Source: Dipylidium caninum
Taxonomy: Eukaryota; Platyhelminthes; Cestoda; Cyclophyllidea; Dipylidiidae
Length of the DNA stretch: 31,877 bases
Assembly (NCBI GenBank): GCA_017562135.1
Contig: QEYB01000230.1
Span: forward strand, 1 to 31,877
Direction: 5' to 3'
The position numbers and the translations under genes are program-made. Shown one piece after another: positions 1-11,783 of the stretch (its first letter is position 1; the number at the start of each line of letters is the position of its first letter). Below the pieces are notes generated by a model. The model was not told where the DNA came from, did no database searches, and worked only from the letters and a program-made list of their open reading frames with translations.

Positions 1-3000
1 GGCCTCTCTACCTCTCTCTATCCTCACAATCTACCTTTGCATCAATGGAGCAAGCGGTTGCAAGCGTGGCATTTCGCCTCACCGCTGCCTTGTCCTCCTC
101 ACGAAGAAGCGCTTGTTCGCAAACTGAGGGAAGCCGCGTCTGTGCGCGAGGTCTCCTAGGAAGAGAGAGAATTCATGCAATGTGCGCAAGTTGGAGGCCT
201 CTCTACCTCTCTCTATCCTCACCAATCTACCTTGCATCAATGGAGCAAGCGTTGCAAGTGTGGCATTTCGCCTCACCGCTGCCTTGTCCTCCTCACGAAG
301 AAGCGCTTGTTCGCAAACTGAGGGAAGCCGCGTCTGTGCGCGAGGTCTAGTAGGAAGAGAGAGAATTCATGCAATGTGAGCAAGTTGGAGGCCTCTCTAC
401 CTCTCTCTATCCTCACCAATCTACCTTGCATCAATGGAGGCAAGCGTTGCAAGTGTGGCATTTCGCCTCACCCGCTGCCTTGTCCTCCTCACGAAGAAGC
501 GCTTGTTTCGCAAACTGAGGGAAGCGCGTCTGAGCGCGAAGGTCTCCTAGGAAGAGAGAGAAATTCATCCAATGTGAGCAAGTTGGGGCCTCTCTACCTC
601 TCTCTATCCTCACCAATCTAACCTTGCATCAATGGAGCAAGCGTTGCAAGTGTGGCATTTCGCCTTCACCGCTGCCTTGTCCTCCTCACGAAGAAGCGCT
701 TGTTTCGCAAACTGAGGGAAAGCCGCGTCTGTGCGCGAGGTCTCCTAGGAAGAGAGAGAGAATTCATGCCAATGTGAGCAAGTTGGAGGCCTCTCTACCT
801 ATCACAAATTTCGCCTCACCGCTTGTTCGCCAACTAGCCGAGGTTCATACCATCTACCTATGCATCAATGGAGCAAGCGTTGCAAGTATTCGCCTTTGTT
901 CGCAAACTGAGGAAGAAATGGCAAGCGCGTTGCAAGTGTGGATCGCCTCACGCTGCGAAGCGCTTGCTTCGCAACTGAGGGAAGCCGCGTCTGTGCGCGA
1001 GGAAGAGAGAGAAGAATTCCCAATGTGCGCGCAAGGCTTCTACCTATTCTATCCATCACCAATCTACCTTGCAATCAATGGAGCAAAGCAAGCGTGGCAT
1101 TTCGCCTCACGCTGCCTGACGAAGAAGCGCTTGTTTCGCAAACTGAGGGAAGCCGCGTCTGTTTTCTGCAGAGGGTCTCCTAGGAAGAGAGAGAATTCAT
1201 GCAATGTGCGCAAGTTGGAGGCCTCTCTACCTCTCTCTATCTCACCATCTCTACCTTGCATCAATGGAGCAAGCGTTGCAAGTGTGGACATTTCGCCTCA
1301 CCGCTGCCTGTCCTCCTCACGAAGAAGCGCTTGTTCGCAAACTGAGGGAAGCCGCGTCTGAGCGCGAGGTCTAGTAGAAGAGAGAGAGAATTCATTTGCA
1401 ATGTGCGCAAGTTGGAGGCTCTCTACCTCTCTCTATCCTCACCAATCTACCTGCATCAATGGAGCAAGCGTTGCAAGTTCGTGGCATTTCGCCTCAACCG
1501 CTGGCTTGTCCTCCTCACGAAGAAGCGCTTGTTCGCAAAACTGAGGGAAGCCCAGCGGTCTGTGCGCGAGGTCTAGTAGGAAGAGAGATTCATCTGGAAG
1601 TTGGAGGCCTCTCTACCTCTCTCTATCCTCACCAACAATCTACCTTGCATCAATGGAGCAAGCGTTGCAAGTGTGGCATTTCGCCTCACCGCCTGCCTTG
1701 TCCTCCTCAAACGGCGAAGAAGTTGTTCGCAAATGATGCGGAAGCCCGCGTCTCACGTCATGAGAGACAAAGAAATGTGTGCGCAAGTTGGAGGCCTCTA
1801 CTACTCTCTCACCAATACCTCACCCAAGTAACTGCATCAATGGAGCAAGCGTTGCAAGCGTGGCATTTCGCCTCACGCTGCCTTGTCCTCTCTCACGAAG
1901 AAGCGCTTGTTCGCAAAACTGAGGGAAGCCGCGTCTGAGCGCGAGGTCTCCTAGGAAGAGAGAGAATTCATGCAATGTGCGCAAGTTGGAGGCCTCTCTA
2001 CCTCTCTCTATCCTCACCAATCTACCATTGCATCAATGGAGCAAGCGTTGCAAGTGTGGCATTTCGCCTCACCGCTGCTTGTCCTCCTCACGAAGAAGCG
2101 CTTGTTCGCAAACTGAGGGAAGCCGCGTCTGAGCGCGAGGAGATCTTTGCAAGTAGGAAGAGAGAAGAAATTCATGCAATGTGCGCAGTTGGAGTTGGAA
2201 GGCCTCTTGGAGCTACCTCTCTCTATCCTCACGCAATCTACCTGCAATGCATCACGCATGGAGCAAGCGTTGCAAAGTGTGGCATTTCGCCTCACGCTGG
2301 AGCAAGCTTGTCCTCCTGCACGAAGAAGCGCTTGTTCGCAAACTGAGGGAAGCCGCGTCTCAGCGCGAGGTCTCCGCAAGTAGGAAGAGAAGAGAATTCA
2401 TCCAATGTGGCGCAAGTTGGAGGCCTCTCTACCTCTCTCTATCCTCACCAATCTACCTTGCATCAATGGAGCAAGCGTTGCAAGTGTGTCATTTCGCCTC
2501 ACCGCTGCCTTGTCCTCCTCACGAAGAAGCGCTTGTTCGCAAACTGAGGGAAGCCGCGTCTCGAGCGCGAGGTCTCCTAGGAAGAGAGAGAATTCATGCA
2601 ATGTGAGCAAGTTGGAGGCCTCTCTACCTCTCTCTATCCTCACCAATCTACCTTGCATCAATGGAGCAAGCGTTGCAAGTGTGGCATTTCGCCTCACCGC
2701 TGCCTTGTCCTCCTCACGAAGAAGCGCTTGTTCGCAAACTGAGGGAAGCCGCGTCTGAGCGCGAGGTCTCCTAGGAAGAGAGAGAAATTCATGCAATCAG
2801 TGCAAATAGCAAGTTGGAGGCCACTCTCGCCTCTCTCTATCCTCACCAATCTACCTTGCATCAATGGAGCAAGCGTTGGCAAAGTGTGTCATTTCGCCTC
2901 ACCGCTGCCTTGTCCTGGAGCCTCACGAAGAAGCGCTTGTTCGCAAACTGAGGAAGCCGCGTCTGAGCGCGAGGTCTAGTAGGAAAGAGAGAGAATTCAT

Positions 3001-4494
3001 GCAATGTGCTGCAAGTTGGAGGCCTCTCTACCTCTCTCTATCCTCACGCAATCTACCTTGCATCAATGGAGCAAGCGTTGCAAGTGTGGCATTTCGCCTC
3101 ACCGCTGCCTTGTCCTCAAATCACGAAGAAGCGCTTGTTCGCAATCCTGAGAAGCCGCGTCTGAGCGCGAGGTCTCCTAGGAAGAGAGAGAATTCATGCA
3201 AATGTGAGCAAGTTGGAGGCCTCTCTACTCTCTCTATCTCACCAATCTACCTTGCATCAAGGAGCACGCGTTGCAAGTGTGGCATTCGCCTCACCGCTGC
3301 CTTGTCCTCCTCACGAAGAAGCGCTTGTTCGCAAACTGAGGGACAGCTCTCAGCGGCGAGGTCTCCTAGGAAGAGAGAGAGAATTCATCCCAATGTGCGC
3401 AAGTTGGAGGCCACTCTCCCTCTCTCTATCCTCACCAATCTACCTTGCATCAATGGAGCAAGCGTTGCAAGTGTTCATTTCGCCTCACCGCTGCCTTGTC
3501 CTCCTCACGAAGAAGCGCTTGTTCGCAAACTGAGGGAAGCGCGTCTGAGCGCGAGGTCTCCTAGGAAGAGAGAGAATTCATGCAATGTGCAACCTCTCTA
3601 CCTCTCTCTATCCTACCAATCTACTTGCATCAATGGAGCAAGCGTTGCAAGTGTGGCATTTCGCCACGTTGTGGATGAAGACGCTTCTGAGGAAGCCCGC
3701 GAGTCTCCTAGGAAGAGAGAGAATTCATGCAATGTGAGCAAGTGGAGGCCTCATCTCTCTCTCCTCACCCTAATCTACCTTGCATTAATGGAGCAAGCGT
3801 GCAAGTGTGTCATTTCGCCTCACCTGCTGCTTGTCCTCCTCACGAAGAAGCGCTTGTTCGCAAAACTGAGGGAAGCCGCGTCTGAGCGCGAGTGAGCGCG
3901 AGGTCCCTAGAAGAGAGAGAATTCATGCAATGTGAGCAAGTTGAGGCCTTCTACCTCTATCTCAGCAATCTCACCTTGCTCAATGCGTGGCATTTCGCCT
4001 CACCTGCTGCCGTTGTCCTCCTCACGAAGAAGCGCTTGTTCGCAAAACTGAGGGAACCGCGTCTCAGCGCGAGGTCTCCTAGAAGAGAGAGAATTCATCC
4101 AATGTGCGCAAGTTGGAGGCCACTCTACCTCTCCCTATCCTCACCAATCTAACTTGCATGCAATGGAGCAAAGCGTTGCAAGTGTGGCATTTTGCCTCAC
4201 CGCTGCCTTGTCCTCCTAACGAAGAGTGCGCTTGTTAGCAAACTGAGGGATGAATTCTCTCTCTTCCTAGGAGACCTCGCGCTCAGACGCGGCTTCCCTC
4301 AGTTTGCGAACAAGCGCTTCTTCGTGAGGAGGACAAGGCAGCGGTGAGGCGAACTGCCACACTTGCAACGCTTGCTCCATTGATGCAAGGTAGATTGGTG
4401 AGGATAGAAAGATGTAGAGAGGCCTCCAACTTGCGCACATTGGATGAATTCTCTCTCTTCCTAGGAGACCTCGCGCTGAGACGCGGCTTCCGGT
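1..4494. repeat. satellite array, ~190-200-bp monomer
   Basis: About 23 head-to-tail copies of a monomer whose landmark TTGGAGG(CC) recurs at 191, 384, 583 (as TTGGGG) and 783, giving spacings of 193-200 bp. Each monomer carries, in order, a pyrimidine-rich stretch (CTCTCTACCTCTCTCTATCC), TGCATCAATGGAGCAAGCG, TTTCGCCTCACCGCTGCC, GAAGAAGCGCTTGTTCGC, GGTCTCCTAGGAAGAG and GAGAATTCAT. Most copies contain an EcoRI site (GAATTC) and many an AvrII site (CCTAGG). Copies differ mainly by one-base insertions and deletions; those around 780-1080, 2130-2330 and 3590-3720 are the most damaged. The array runs off the left edge, so its full length is unknown. The long open frames across it arise because the monomer has few stop codons; I do not treat them as genes. 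Confidence 0.95.
4045..4494. repeat. large inverted repeat at the array end
   Basis: Monomers run in one direction up to about 4249, then the sequence switches to the reverse complement: TGAATTCTCTCTCTTCC at 4250 is the complement of the usual monomer end. The reverse segment 4295-4494 pairs with 4045-4248, leaving a spacer of about 45 bp (4250-4294) that is itself inverted monomer. The reverse copy stops inside the GCGGCTTCC box at about 4490 and single-copy AT-rich DNA follows. The arms are not identical, for example CTAACGAAGAGTGCGC on the left against GCGCTTCTTCGTGAGG on the right, so this is not an exact fold-back read. Confidence 0.85.
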
Positions 4495-5235
4495 TTTAAT
4501 ATTTTTCCATGGAGATTTTCTGTACCTGATTCTGTAAATCACCTAGCCTCCCTAAGTTACTGTTCATGATGCGAAAATATGGCTTGTGAGAAAAAATCAG
4601 CGCAAGTATGAACAAATGAGAGCTCATTCTGCGTTTTTTAAATCACATGAACATGGGATCATACGAGCAAGACGTGCTTGTGTAAATCTTCGCCTCAATT
4701 CATGTTGTCCGGCTAATTAACAATTAATCTCAGCCTGAATGACCTCTGTCTGTGTTATTTCTCCTAGCAAATCATCCTTCAGCGGTCTGAAGAAGTAATT
4801 TTGTTCTTTAATGCGTCGACTATTTTCCAAGTGCACCAACTCATTGCGCGTTGAGTTAAATTAGCATTATGCCAGCAATTCGGCCGACAATAGCAGACTT
4901 CTAATTGAATGACATTGCAGTGGAAGGGGTCGAAGAATTACGCCCATTTCCGCACATGCAGAGGGTGGTAAGCGTATTATCAGTCGAGAAGACATCAGTA
5001 GTGAATGTAATTCATCGACCGAGTTGACGACTAATCGCTTGTCTCTGCGATCTCAGATCCCTGCTCGTGTAAACAGCTTCACCTGCATTCGAAAGAAGTT
5101 GACCGTTGTTAGGCGCTTTTTAAAAATGTGCCAGGGGAATTCTCTCAAAATCGATCTGGAAGACGCCGCAACCGGTATCTTGAAGTCAACCCTTTCATGT
5201 TGTAATCTGTGCTTCGAATGTGCCCTGGAACATAC
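4495..5235. other. array flank with one degenerate satellite-like copy
   Basis: No gene is supported here. The stretch 4684-4790 contains TTCGCCTCA, TGTTGTCCGG and GTCTGTGTTATTTCTCCTA in the same order as the older tandem copies at 5236-5800, so it is probably another, more decayed copy of that repeat. The rest is AT-rich and unremarkable. The open frame from 5024 has no recognisable product and runs into the degenerate repeats. Confidence 0.5.
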
Positions 5236-5800
5236 GAACAAGGGGTTTAAGACTGAGATTGCGCTCAAAAATCCCATTGTCCGGGTCAAGAATAAAATCT
5301 ATATGTCAGGCTAAATGATGTCTGTCAGTGTCAAGTTACCAAAGAATAAGAAATTGCCTTTCTTATCCGCGAGATAGATCAAAACTCTGCGTCATTTCCT
5401 TCAAGTGAAAATTGGATCAACCAAACAAAAGGTGGTATGTGAGATTTCGCCTCACGAACCCCATTGTCGCTTCACGCACAATCACTCCATTGCAGGCTGG
5501 CTGAACTCGGTCAGTGTCATGTCTCCTACGGATAAGAATACAGCACACATTTTAGCGAGGGAGATTCTATTCTGCGTCATTTCTGTCGAATGAACACTGG
5601 ATCAACCGGTCAACAGTTGCATATGTGAAGTTTCGTCCTACAATTCCCATTGTCCGGCCCACGAACGATCACTATACTCTGATTGACTGACTGACGGAGT
5701 GACCTGTCAGTGTAGTCGCCTATAGAAAATACCTCAAATGTCCGCAACAATGAGCCCATTATGCCTAATATTTGTCGAATGAAAATGACAACGCACCTCA
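5236..5800. repeat. three diverged tandem copies, period 186-187 bp
   Basis: The anchor CCCATTGT occurs at 5273, 5460 and 5646, spacings of 187 and 186 bp. Around it other boxes recur in fixed order: TTTCG(C/T)C(C/T) before the anchor, then GTCAGTGT, TCTCCTA-like, CTGCGTCATTTC, GTCGAATGA and GGATCAACC. The copies are much more diverged than the array monomers. They share with the monomer, in the same order, an ATCAA..GTTGCA..GTG..TTTCGCCTCA stretch and a GTCTCCTA.GGA box. In one 36-base ungapped stretch (about 5591-5626 against the monomer consensus) I count 25 matches. They look like older relatives of the satellite at 1-4494. Confidence 0.7.
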
Positions 5801-6814
5801 AATCCTCTTTTCTATTTACCTCAGCCTCCCACTCTCTATTTCATCACGGCCTCCCTGACTCAACTCTTCTTCATCACCCTACATCGCCATTTCTCCATAA
5901 TGCAACAATGACACTAGCCGACCTTTGGATAACCCAGTAATTCCGAGTCTCCTGCAAGAATTAGCTGCGCCACCATTGACACCACCCGACCTCCGGATAA
6001 ATATATTCACCTCAAAACAAGCTGATAGCGTGCCGCATGGAATGAATTGCGTGAAGCAACAAAACTAAAACAGTTCTCTCCCCCCTTTTTACACAACCTT
6101 CACCATCTTGTTTTCGTTGACGCGGCTTGAATCTAGCCCTGATGGCCTTGTCTCCTCTTGGGCGCCAGTAGTGTGGCTGACTGGCTGCGTGGACGTGGTT
6201 AGCATTGTGGGTTAGTTGCAATCCTTCTGAGCAGCCTAAATACTCCATTTGATCCATTTTGATTACCATTTTTCAATATACACGTGGGACGGGAGTACAA
6301 GATTCGCCATTTCTCGATTAATGACAAACGCTCACCTCACTATGCAATTGACATCGTCAACTCATTTCTTTTCTGGTGCGTGTTTTAGTGTCACTTCGCT
6401 TCCTCTCGATGTTCCCAAATGGGGAGATTTGTCTTCATGTCTGTTTCACAGGGACTGTATATATACTCTTGCATTACACCGCTATGAGAGAACTTGAACC
6501 CGCCTGCCCCACGTCCGTCCCCACAATCTGCGAACCTTTGTGCCTTTTCACCTCCCTAAGCCAATCCTTCATCAAATCCACACACATCCCCTAGTTCTGC
6601 TGGTGACCGCTTCTGATAGACAAAGCTCAGACGGTGTTAACCTCATTATGTCTGTTGTTCAATCTCTCCGACTTGTTGTCCGTAATCTTCGACCGTGGCC
6701 ATTTTCCTCTCAGATACATCGGCTCAGCAACGCAAAGTCCTTTCATTTAGTCATATTTGAAGATATTTTGGTGTACTACAGTCTCCCTGCCAGGACCAAA
6801 CTTGCACTCGCGCG
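5801..6814. other. no supported gene
   Basis: I see no recognisable gene or RNA. There are short open frames on both strands (the longest about 96 codons at 6540-6830, plus) with no family signature and no convincing splice sites. The sequence is pyrimidine-rich around 5800-5900. Confidence 0.4.
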
Positions 6815-7027
6815 GTATTGTCATTCTTGACCATGCATAACGACTATTTACCAGTCGTCTAAGCAGTAACAGTCTGGACGGCCTCATCGTACTCCTCATT
6901 GCACGAGGCTGAATGTAGGGCCAACTAGGAGGGGAGGACAAGAATGGCAACGCGCATGTCGTGGGGCTTCCTGGTGGCTCCGCATGCCCCCATCAATCTC
7001 CTCATTGTCCTGATCCTACCTTTGTCT
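6815..7027 (+). repeat. dispersed repeat, copy A
   Basis: This copy begins TATTGTCATTCTTGACCATG and continues through AGTCTGGACGGCCTCATC, GCACGAGGCTGAATG, AGGAGGGGAGGAC and CTCCTCATTGTCCTGATCC. The same blocks in the same order are found as reverse complement at 9608-9853. Alignment stops abruptly at the left (6815), where flanking DNA is unrelated, and fades at the right near 7027. The CTG/CAG run of the other copy is represented here only by AAGCAGTAACAG. Both copies carry stop codons in the longest shared frame (after LLIARG), so this is more likely a transposable or other repeated element than a coding exon. I cannot assign a family. Confidence 0.7.
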
Positions 7028-9607
7028 GCTTTCGTCACTTGCTCAAAATTTTCGCAACGTAGCAAAGTTTAGAAGGTTAACAGAAGATGCTGTGGTCATG
7101 TTCTTCATGCCAGAGAGTGTACTTCCTCCTTCCCACTACACAAAGGCAAAATGCGACAATTTCGCCAGTCTGGAGAAGAAACCTATTCATCAAGAAAGCA
7201 GTAAAGGGGAAAAACTGGGACCGGCTGGGCATTAGTGAAGTCTCTTCATAAATATATTGCCGTTTCCTTTGGCACTCCAGTCACATTATATTCCTTTACG
7301 TGAGACATAGCAGACAAACTGGAAAGCAGTCAACATTTTCGCTATTTCCTCGTTCATTGTCAGTTGGTGTGGCAACAGAGCCAAATCATCATATACATTT
7401 TGTCTTTACAGTCAAGCTTCGCTGTAAATCGCACTTTTTAACTCAAGTATTTGTGTTCATGCCAAAACGAAAGACGCCAAGTCCAACAAAAAAGGAGGAA
7501 ACGACATTCGCGTCAATATTCTTAAAGTAAGCAGATCATAGTTTGTTTAAGTAGTTTGCAAGCGTCAATTGGCGGCTCGAAAACGTTAAACGAAATGACC
7601 GTAATAAAAAATTAGACGATGATATCGTGAGGGGATGGTGGAAATCAATTCTCTCACAATAATGGGGAAACTGCAATTAAGGTAGACTCATCAATGCTCA
7701 CAGCAGAGGATCATCTTCGTCACACAGGAGAAGTAGAGAAGCACAGAGGTAGAGTTGCTTCCTGAATTTATCCAAGCAGCACTCACTCAATTGCTCACAA
7801 TCTACTGGTCACTAATGTCTCTTTATGGCATAATTCTGTTTTCGCGACCACGTGTCACTGGAGTTGAGGAGTGCGTGCTATACAGTGCCATACAGTAATA
7901 AATCTTTCAGTCACAAAAGCACTTATTGACACACCTAAACAAAAACTCACAATAAGACCTTTCCTCTTGGTATGTGAGTACCTTTGGGGATCAATGCACT
8001 ATGAATTGGTTGAACCTACTCGTGGATCTACAGCACAGCGAAAGTGGACAACTGGAGCGGGATAAACAACGCTTCAAAAGAAATCCATCTGTTCTGGTCA
8101 ATTATATAAAGGTCCTTCAGCACCACGACGCTATGCCTGGTACGTATGCAACATTCACATTGCACGATTTCGCACTTCTAATCCATCCTCCCGCAAAAGC
8201 CTCAAGTGCAAAATTGAAGAAATTTAATGAAAATGAAAAAGAACTTGCACAAATTCCTCTATACTGGAAATAACTAATGAAATTGGAAACCCATTATTAT
8301 ATGAGTTAAACTGTGAGATTTTTCAAATGTATCCAAATTTGTACGGCCAACAAAATAAACCTTACCATTTCTGCGCTCACCTAATTTTTCTCAGGTCTTG
8401 TTAATTGTGGTGAGTCTGTAAGTCGGTTTAATGGGGACGAAGAAATGCCGCCTACACTGCGTTTATGCTCCCTTGGTCGCCATCCACGCTCGAGGACAGT
8501 TCGCCACAACTGACATCCCCATTCACCAAAGGTATGAACAACAACAATGAAGACAATTGGTGGACGTAAAAGAAGATCCCACATTCTACCCGACCACAAT
8601 GATGCACCGTGACCTCACGTAAGCAGTAAAATAGGCTTCTTTAAATGAAAAAGACGCACTTGAGCAAGGGGAATGTAGCCTTTTCTTATGTGACTCAATC
8701 AGATGCCGGTGAGAATCATAAAAACAATGTGAAGTTATCTACTGCGTGACGCAAGGGAGGGAAAAGTGTGTTGGGATAGGGTAAGTTGTCGCATTGTGAG
8801 GGCGCAGATATTTAGATTGAGCATCGACAAAAAAGGTGATTATTAAGGAAAGACGTACGCCGGAATGCACGGCGACGTGGTGAAAGGGGGATTTAAGCCA
8901 CAGTCATAACATTGAGGGTGGGGTTCATGCTGTACAAAATGAAGCAATAGGCAGAATGAAGCAATGAATGTGCAAAAAGAGAACTAGATATGTACTAGAT
9001 ATGGAGAGATCTGAGATCTTCACGACCAGCACCAACATCAACATCACCACCAACCTCATTATTTGCACTCGCATATCACACTAATCACCGTCTCACCTCT
9101 ACTTTCCTCGCGCGACGCTACTCCTCTTCATGTTCTGGCTTAAGTCCCTCAATGCTCGCCTTTAAGTACATAAAACAAATGCATCTTAGAATATGATTTT
9201 AGAGATTATTGTTGTTTCCTTCTTCACCATTTACTCCGCCACAGACGCAAAGAGCAATGAGTCGATTTTGCCGAGGTTCCCCACTCATAAGCAGATGCCC
9301 AAGTGCAGAATGAGGTTGGGAATGCGACCACACCACTCAAGGAGGCATTACGCGTCCCCTTTCAGTGCGCAAATCGATACGCTCTCGCCTATGACTCATC
9401 CCAATCAGTCGATACTCGGCTATTGTTGACATTGACACTCGCATATCGCACAGCCTCGATAGAGCGGAATAGGTGTTTTTAGTTTAAAACCTAACTATAT
9501 TGCACAAACAACAGCAACATTCCTAATAACCCTCCTGTATTTTTGTCTTTTCTTCATTCTCAAAAATTTGCCACTTGTCGAAATATCTGAAAAAATGAAA
9601 AAACACA
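7028..9607. other. no supported gene between the two dispersed repeats
   Basis: Nothing recognisable was found. A 99-codon open frame at 7974-8273 (plus) has an ordinary composition with a lysine-rich end but no motif I know and no clear splice signals. Short purine-rich and AT-rich tracts occur. The interval between the inverted repeat copies contains no transposase-like frame that I can recognise. Confidence 0.4.
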
Positions 9608-9853
9608 TTAACAGGAAAATCAGGATAATGAAGAGCTTGAGGGAGGGAGCCGCAGCCACTGAGGCGTCGGCGCCACGCAGATGTCGAGCGACATGCTCGT
9701 CCCATTTGCTGTCCTCCCCTCCTGCTCGGCCTCGCATTCAGCCTCGAGCAATCAGGAGTCGGATGAGATCCTCCAGACTGCTGCTGCTGCTGCTGCTGCT
9801 GCTGCTCAGCCGACTGTTAAAATAGTTGTTATGCATGGTCAAGAATGACAATA
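9608..9853 (-). repeat. dispersed repeat, copy B (inverted relative to copy A)
   Basis: The reverse complement of this segment aligns with 6815-7027 over nearly its whole length. It starts with the shared TATTGTCATTCTTGACCATG block and ends with CTCTTCATTATCCTGAT. The main length difference is an expanded CTG/CAG run. Read on the minus strand, it contains a polyserine-leucine frame, then a TGA shared with copy A, then another frame with a hydrophobic stretch (LFIILIFLLMCFFIF). Because the stop is shared I do not call a gene. Confidence 0.7.
9778..9806. repeat. (CTG)9 microsatellite
   Basis: Nine perfect CTG units followed by CT lie inside dispersed repeat copy B. The homologous place in copy A (near 6868-6876, read in the other orientation) lacks the expansion, so the run grew after the copies separated or shrank in copy A. 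Confidence 0.95.
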
Positions 9854-11783
9854 TACAATGCTGGAGCCTTCGCTGTGAGCGACTTGAAACGAGAACATCT
9901 GTGTGTGAGTGCCTTTAAATTTTTCTCTGTTATCTTCGCGTTTCTCGTTCACCCAGCATCTGTCGTTGGGGGCAATGCTCTCTAATTACTAAGTAGAGAA
10001 TGGTGAAGATAATGATGATGACGAAGACGACGTCTTTACTTCCGCACACACTTCAGGTGTGAAGGCATGAAGACACTGCGGCCCACACTCGCCCGCTGCA
10101 GGCCGCTTATCGGCAATGTGATTGTGGTCAACCCGTCGTGCATGCAAATCCAGTCAAATGGGCACAGGGGCCAGTAAATTCCGCAGCGCACACGACAGTC
10201 TTCTTCCCACTGGCCATGAAATCTCATGTGTGGAATGAGTGCCCTCGACTGCACACAGCCTCTCACTGCCTCAAGTGATTGTAAGGAGGCGAGACTGTGA
10301 ACCGCCTTGATGTTACACTCGTTCACACCCCTGGCCCCAATCCGGCCACACACGCGAAGGACATGTCTGGCAGACATGTCCAACTTGATGGTGCAGCAGT
10401 CTCCAACTGGGGTGGAATTCGAGGAAGAAAGTCCAACTCTTGGAAGCCTGGATGGCACTCGGCTGCAGGATAATGCTGCGGTAGTTGAGCATACTCCCAC
10501 TACTAGTAACCATGCATTTGGATCACATTTACTGGGGGAGTCGAAATTATTCCCTTTTGACTGGTGGATTGAAATCAAAAGGAAGAAAGAGGGAGGAAGC
10601 CTAACGCACGAGGCGCTACCAGGCACAAGAAAATAGGCGAAAATATGCCAAGGCGTCATCGCAACTGTGCATGTAGAGGAGTGAAGCGTTGAGCCTCAGA
10701 GCCATCATCGGCAGCAAAGCGCGGCACGGAGCACGAACGTCTCACTCTGGGGGTGAAACTGCGCACTGAGGAGGAAAATTTGATCTACGAAGGCGGAGAT
10801 TAGTGAGACCGTGGACAAGACTACGCGGCGGCAATTTCACCTATTTGCAGCTGAGTTGAGTGATTTGTGGTTAGAGATGAACGCAACAATGGAATGAGAC
10901 GACCTAACCCACATTATTTTGACACCTTGTTTGACGTTTCCACAATCTCCACCTCTCCTGTAATGTCCATTTCTCTGTTTCCTTGCTTCTCAACATTGGC
11001 ATTTGGTTTCTTCATGGATCTTGGCGATATCAAATCCAAAAAGGCAAGTAAGACGCAAGTGGGATTCCTTCGTAAAAGTGTGAGTCCATTACAATGTCCA
11101 AATCCGCTGCAATGGTACTCGACGGCAAATAAACGAGTCTGCATTGTGCAATGGGATCGTGACATGCTCGGCTTCGCACCCTGCATAGCCAAAAGTGACT
11201 CGCACAATCAAGGCATTACTTGAGCAAATGGGTGGTAATGGAGCTAGCCGCAAGTTAACATAAATAAAAGACACAGAATAAGCCCGTATTTCCTTCGTTG
11301 GGTGGATGACAGGCGAGTGCCATCTTCTGGCCATCGCCTCTCCCATACAATGTGCTTCTCGTGCCCACGAGAATGGGGTCTCGACTACTTCACGTGCGTC
11401 GCCTTAAAGGGAGGTGTTCACCACTGAACCTCTCTGCAGAGCGTCTGGTTGGTGGAGCCTCCAACGCCGCGAGACGACTGGACAGCATGAGAATGAGACG
11501 GAGGTGTCTATACGCCGCAGCCCCGAGAGTGGTGGCATTAAACGGTTTCCTAAGGCTCACCTGCATTGCGAAGGTCCGAAGGAGAAAGGAAGGCCACCGC
11601 GTAGTGTGTGAGGCTTGTTGCCTTTCTTGCCCAGATGAACTATGTCCTCAGTGAGCAGGAACAAGTCAGTCGACTGCATGGAGTTGAAAATGTCCCCTGA
11701 GGCCTATTAAATTTCTGTTGCTCATCCTCCTCCTCGGTCAGGCTGTACAAGTCGTCAAAACGAGTGCGAAAGAGGACGATGTT
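9854..11783. other. unassigned region with one long open frame
   Basis: The only notable frame is on the minus strand at 10036-10659 (207 codons). Its last 110 residues hold several cysteines (GDCC, RVCGR, VNECN, RGCVQ, EDCRVRCG, CPFDWICMH), which might suggest a secreted domain, but the spacing matches no family I can name. The plus strand of the same stretch is also open for 109 codons, so chance is a real possibility. The rest of the interval shows nothing I can support. Confidence 0.25.

Noticed and set aside
2864..3895. 343-codon open frame in the satellite array
   Set aside because: It is a by-product of stop-poor tandem monomers; the same peptide appears in several frames and is broken by indels between copies.
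1..4494. CRISPR-like array
   Set aside because: Units are contiguous ~190-bp monomers without unique spacers, in clearly animal DNA.
9495..9737. Minus frame with a hydrophobic stretch as a small membrane protein
   Set aside because: It lies in the dispersed repeat; the other copy carries additional stop codons and no conserved reading frame.
10036..10659. 207-codon minus frame as a secreted cysteine-rich protein
   Set aside because: No recognised cysteine spacing, no clear signal peptide, and the opposite strand is also open; kept only as a note.
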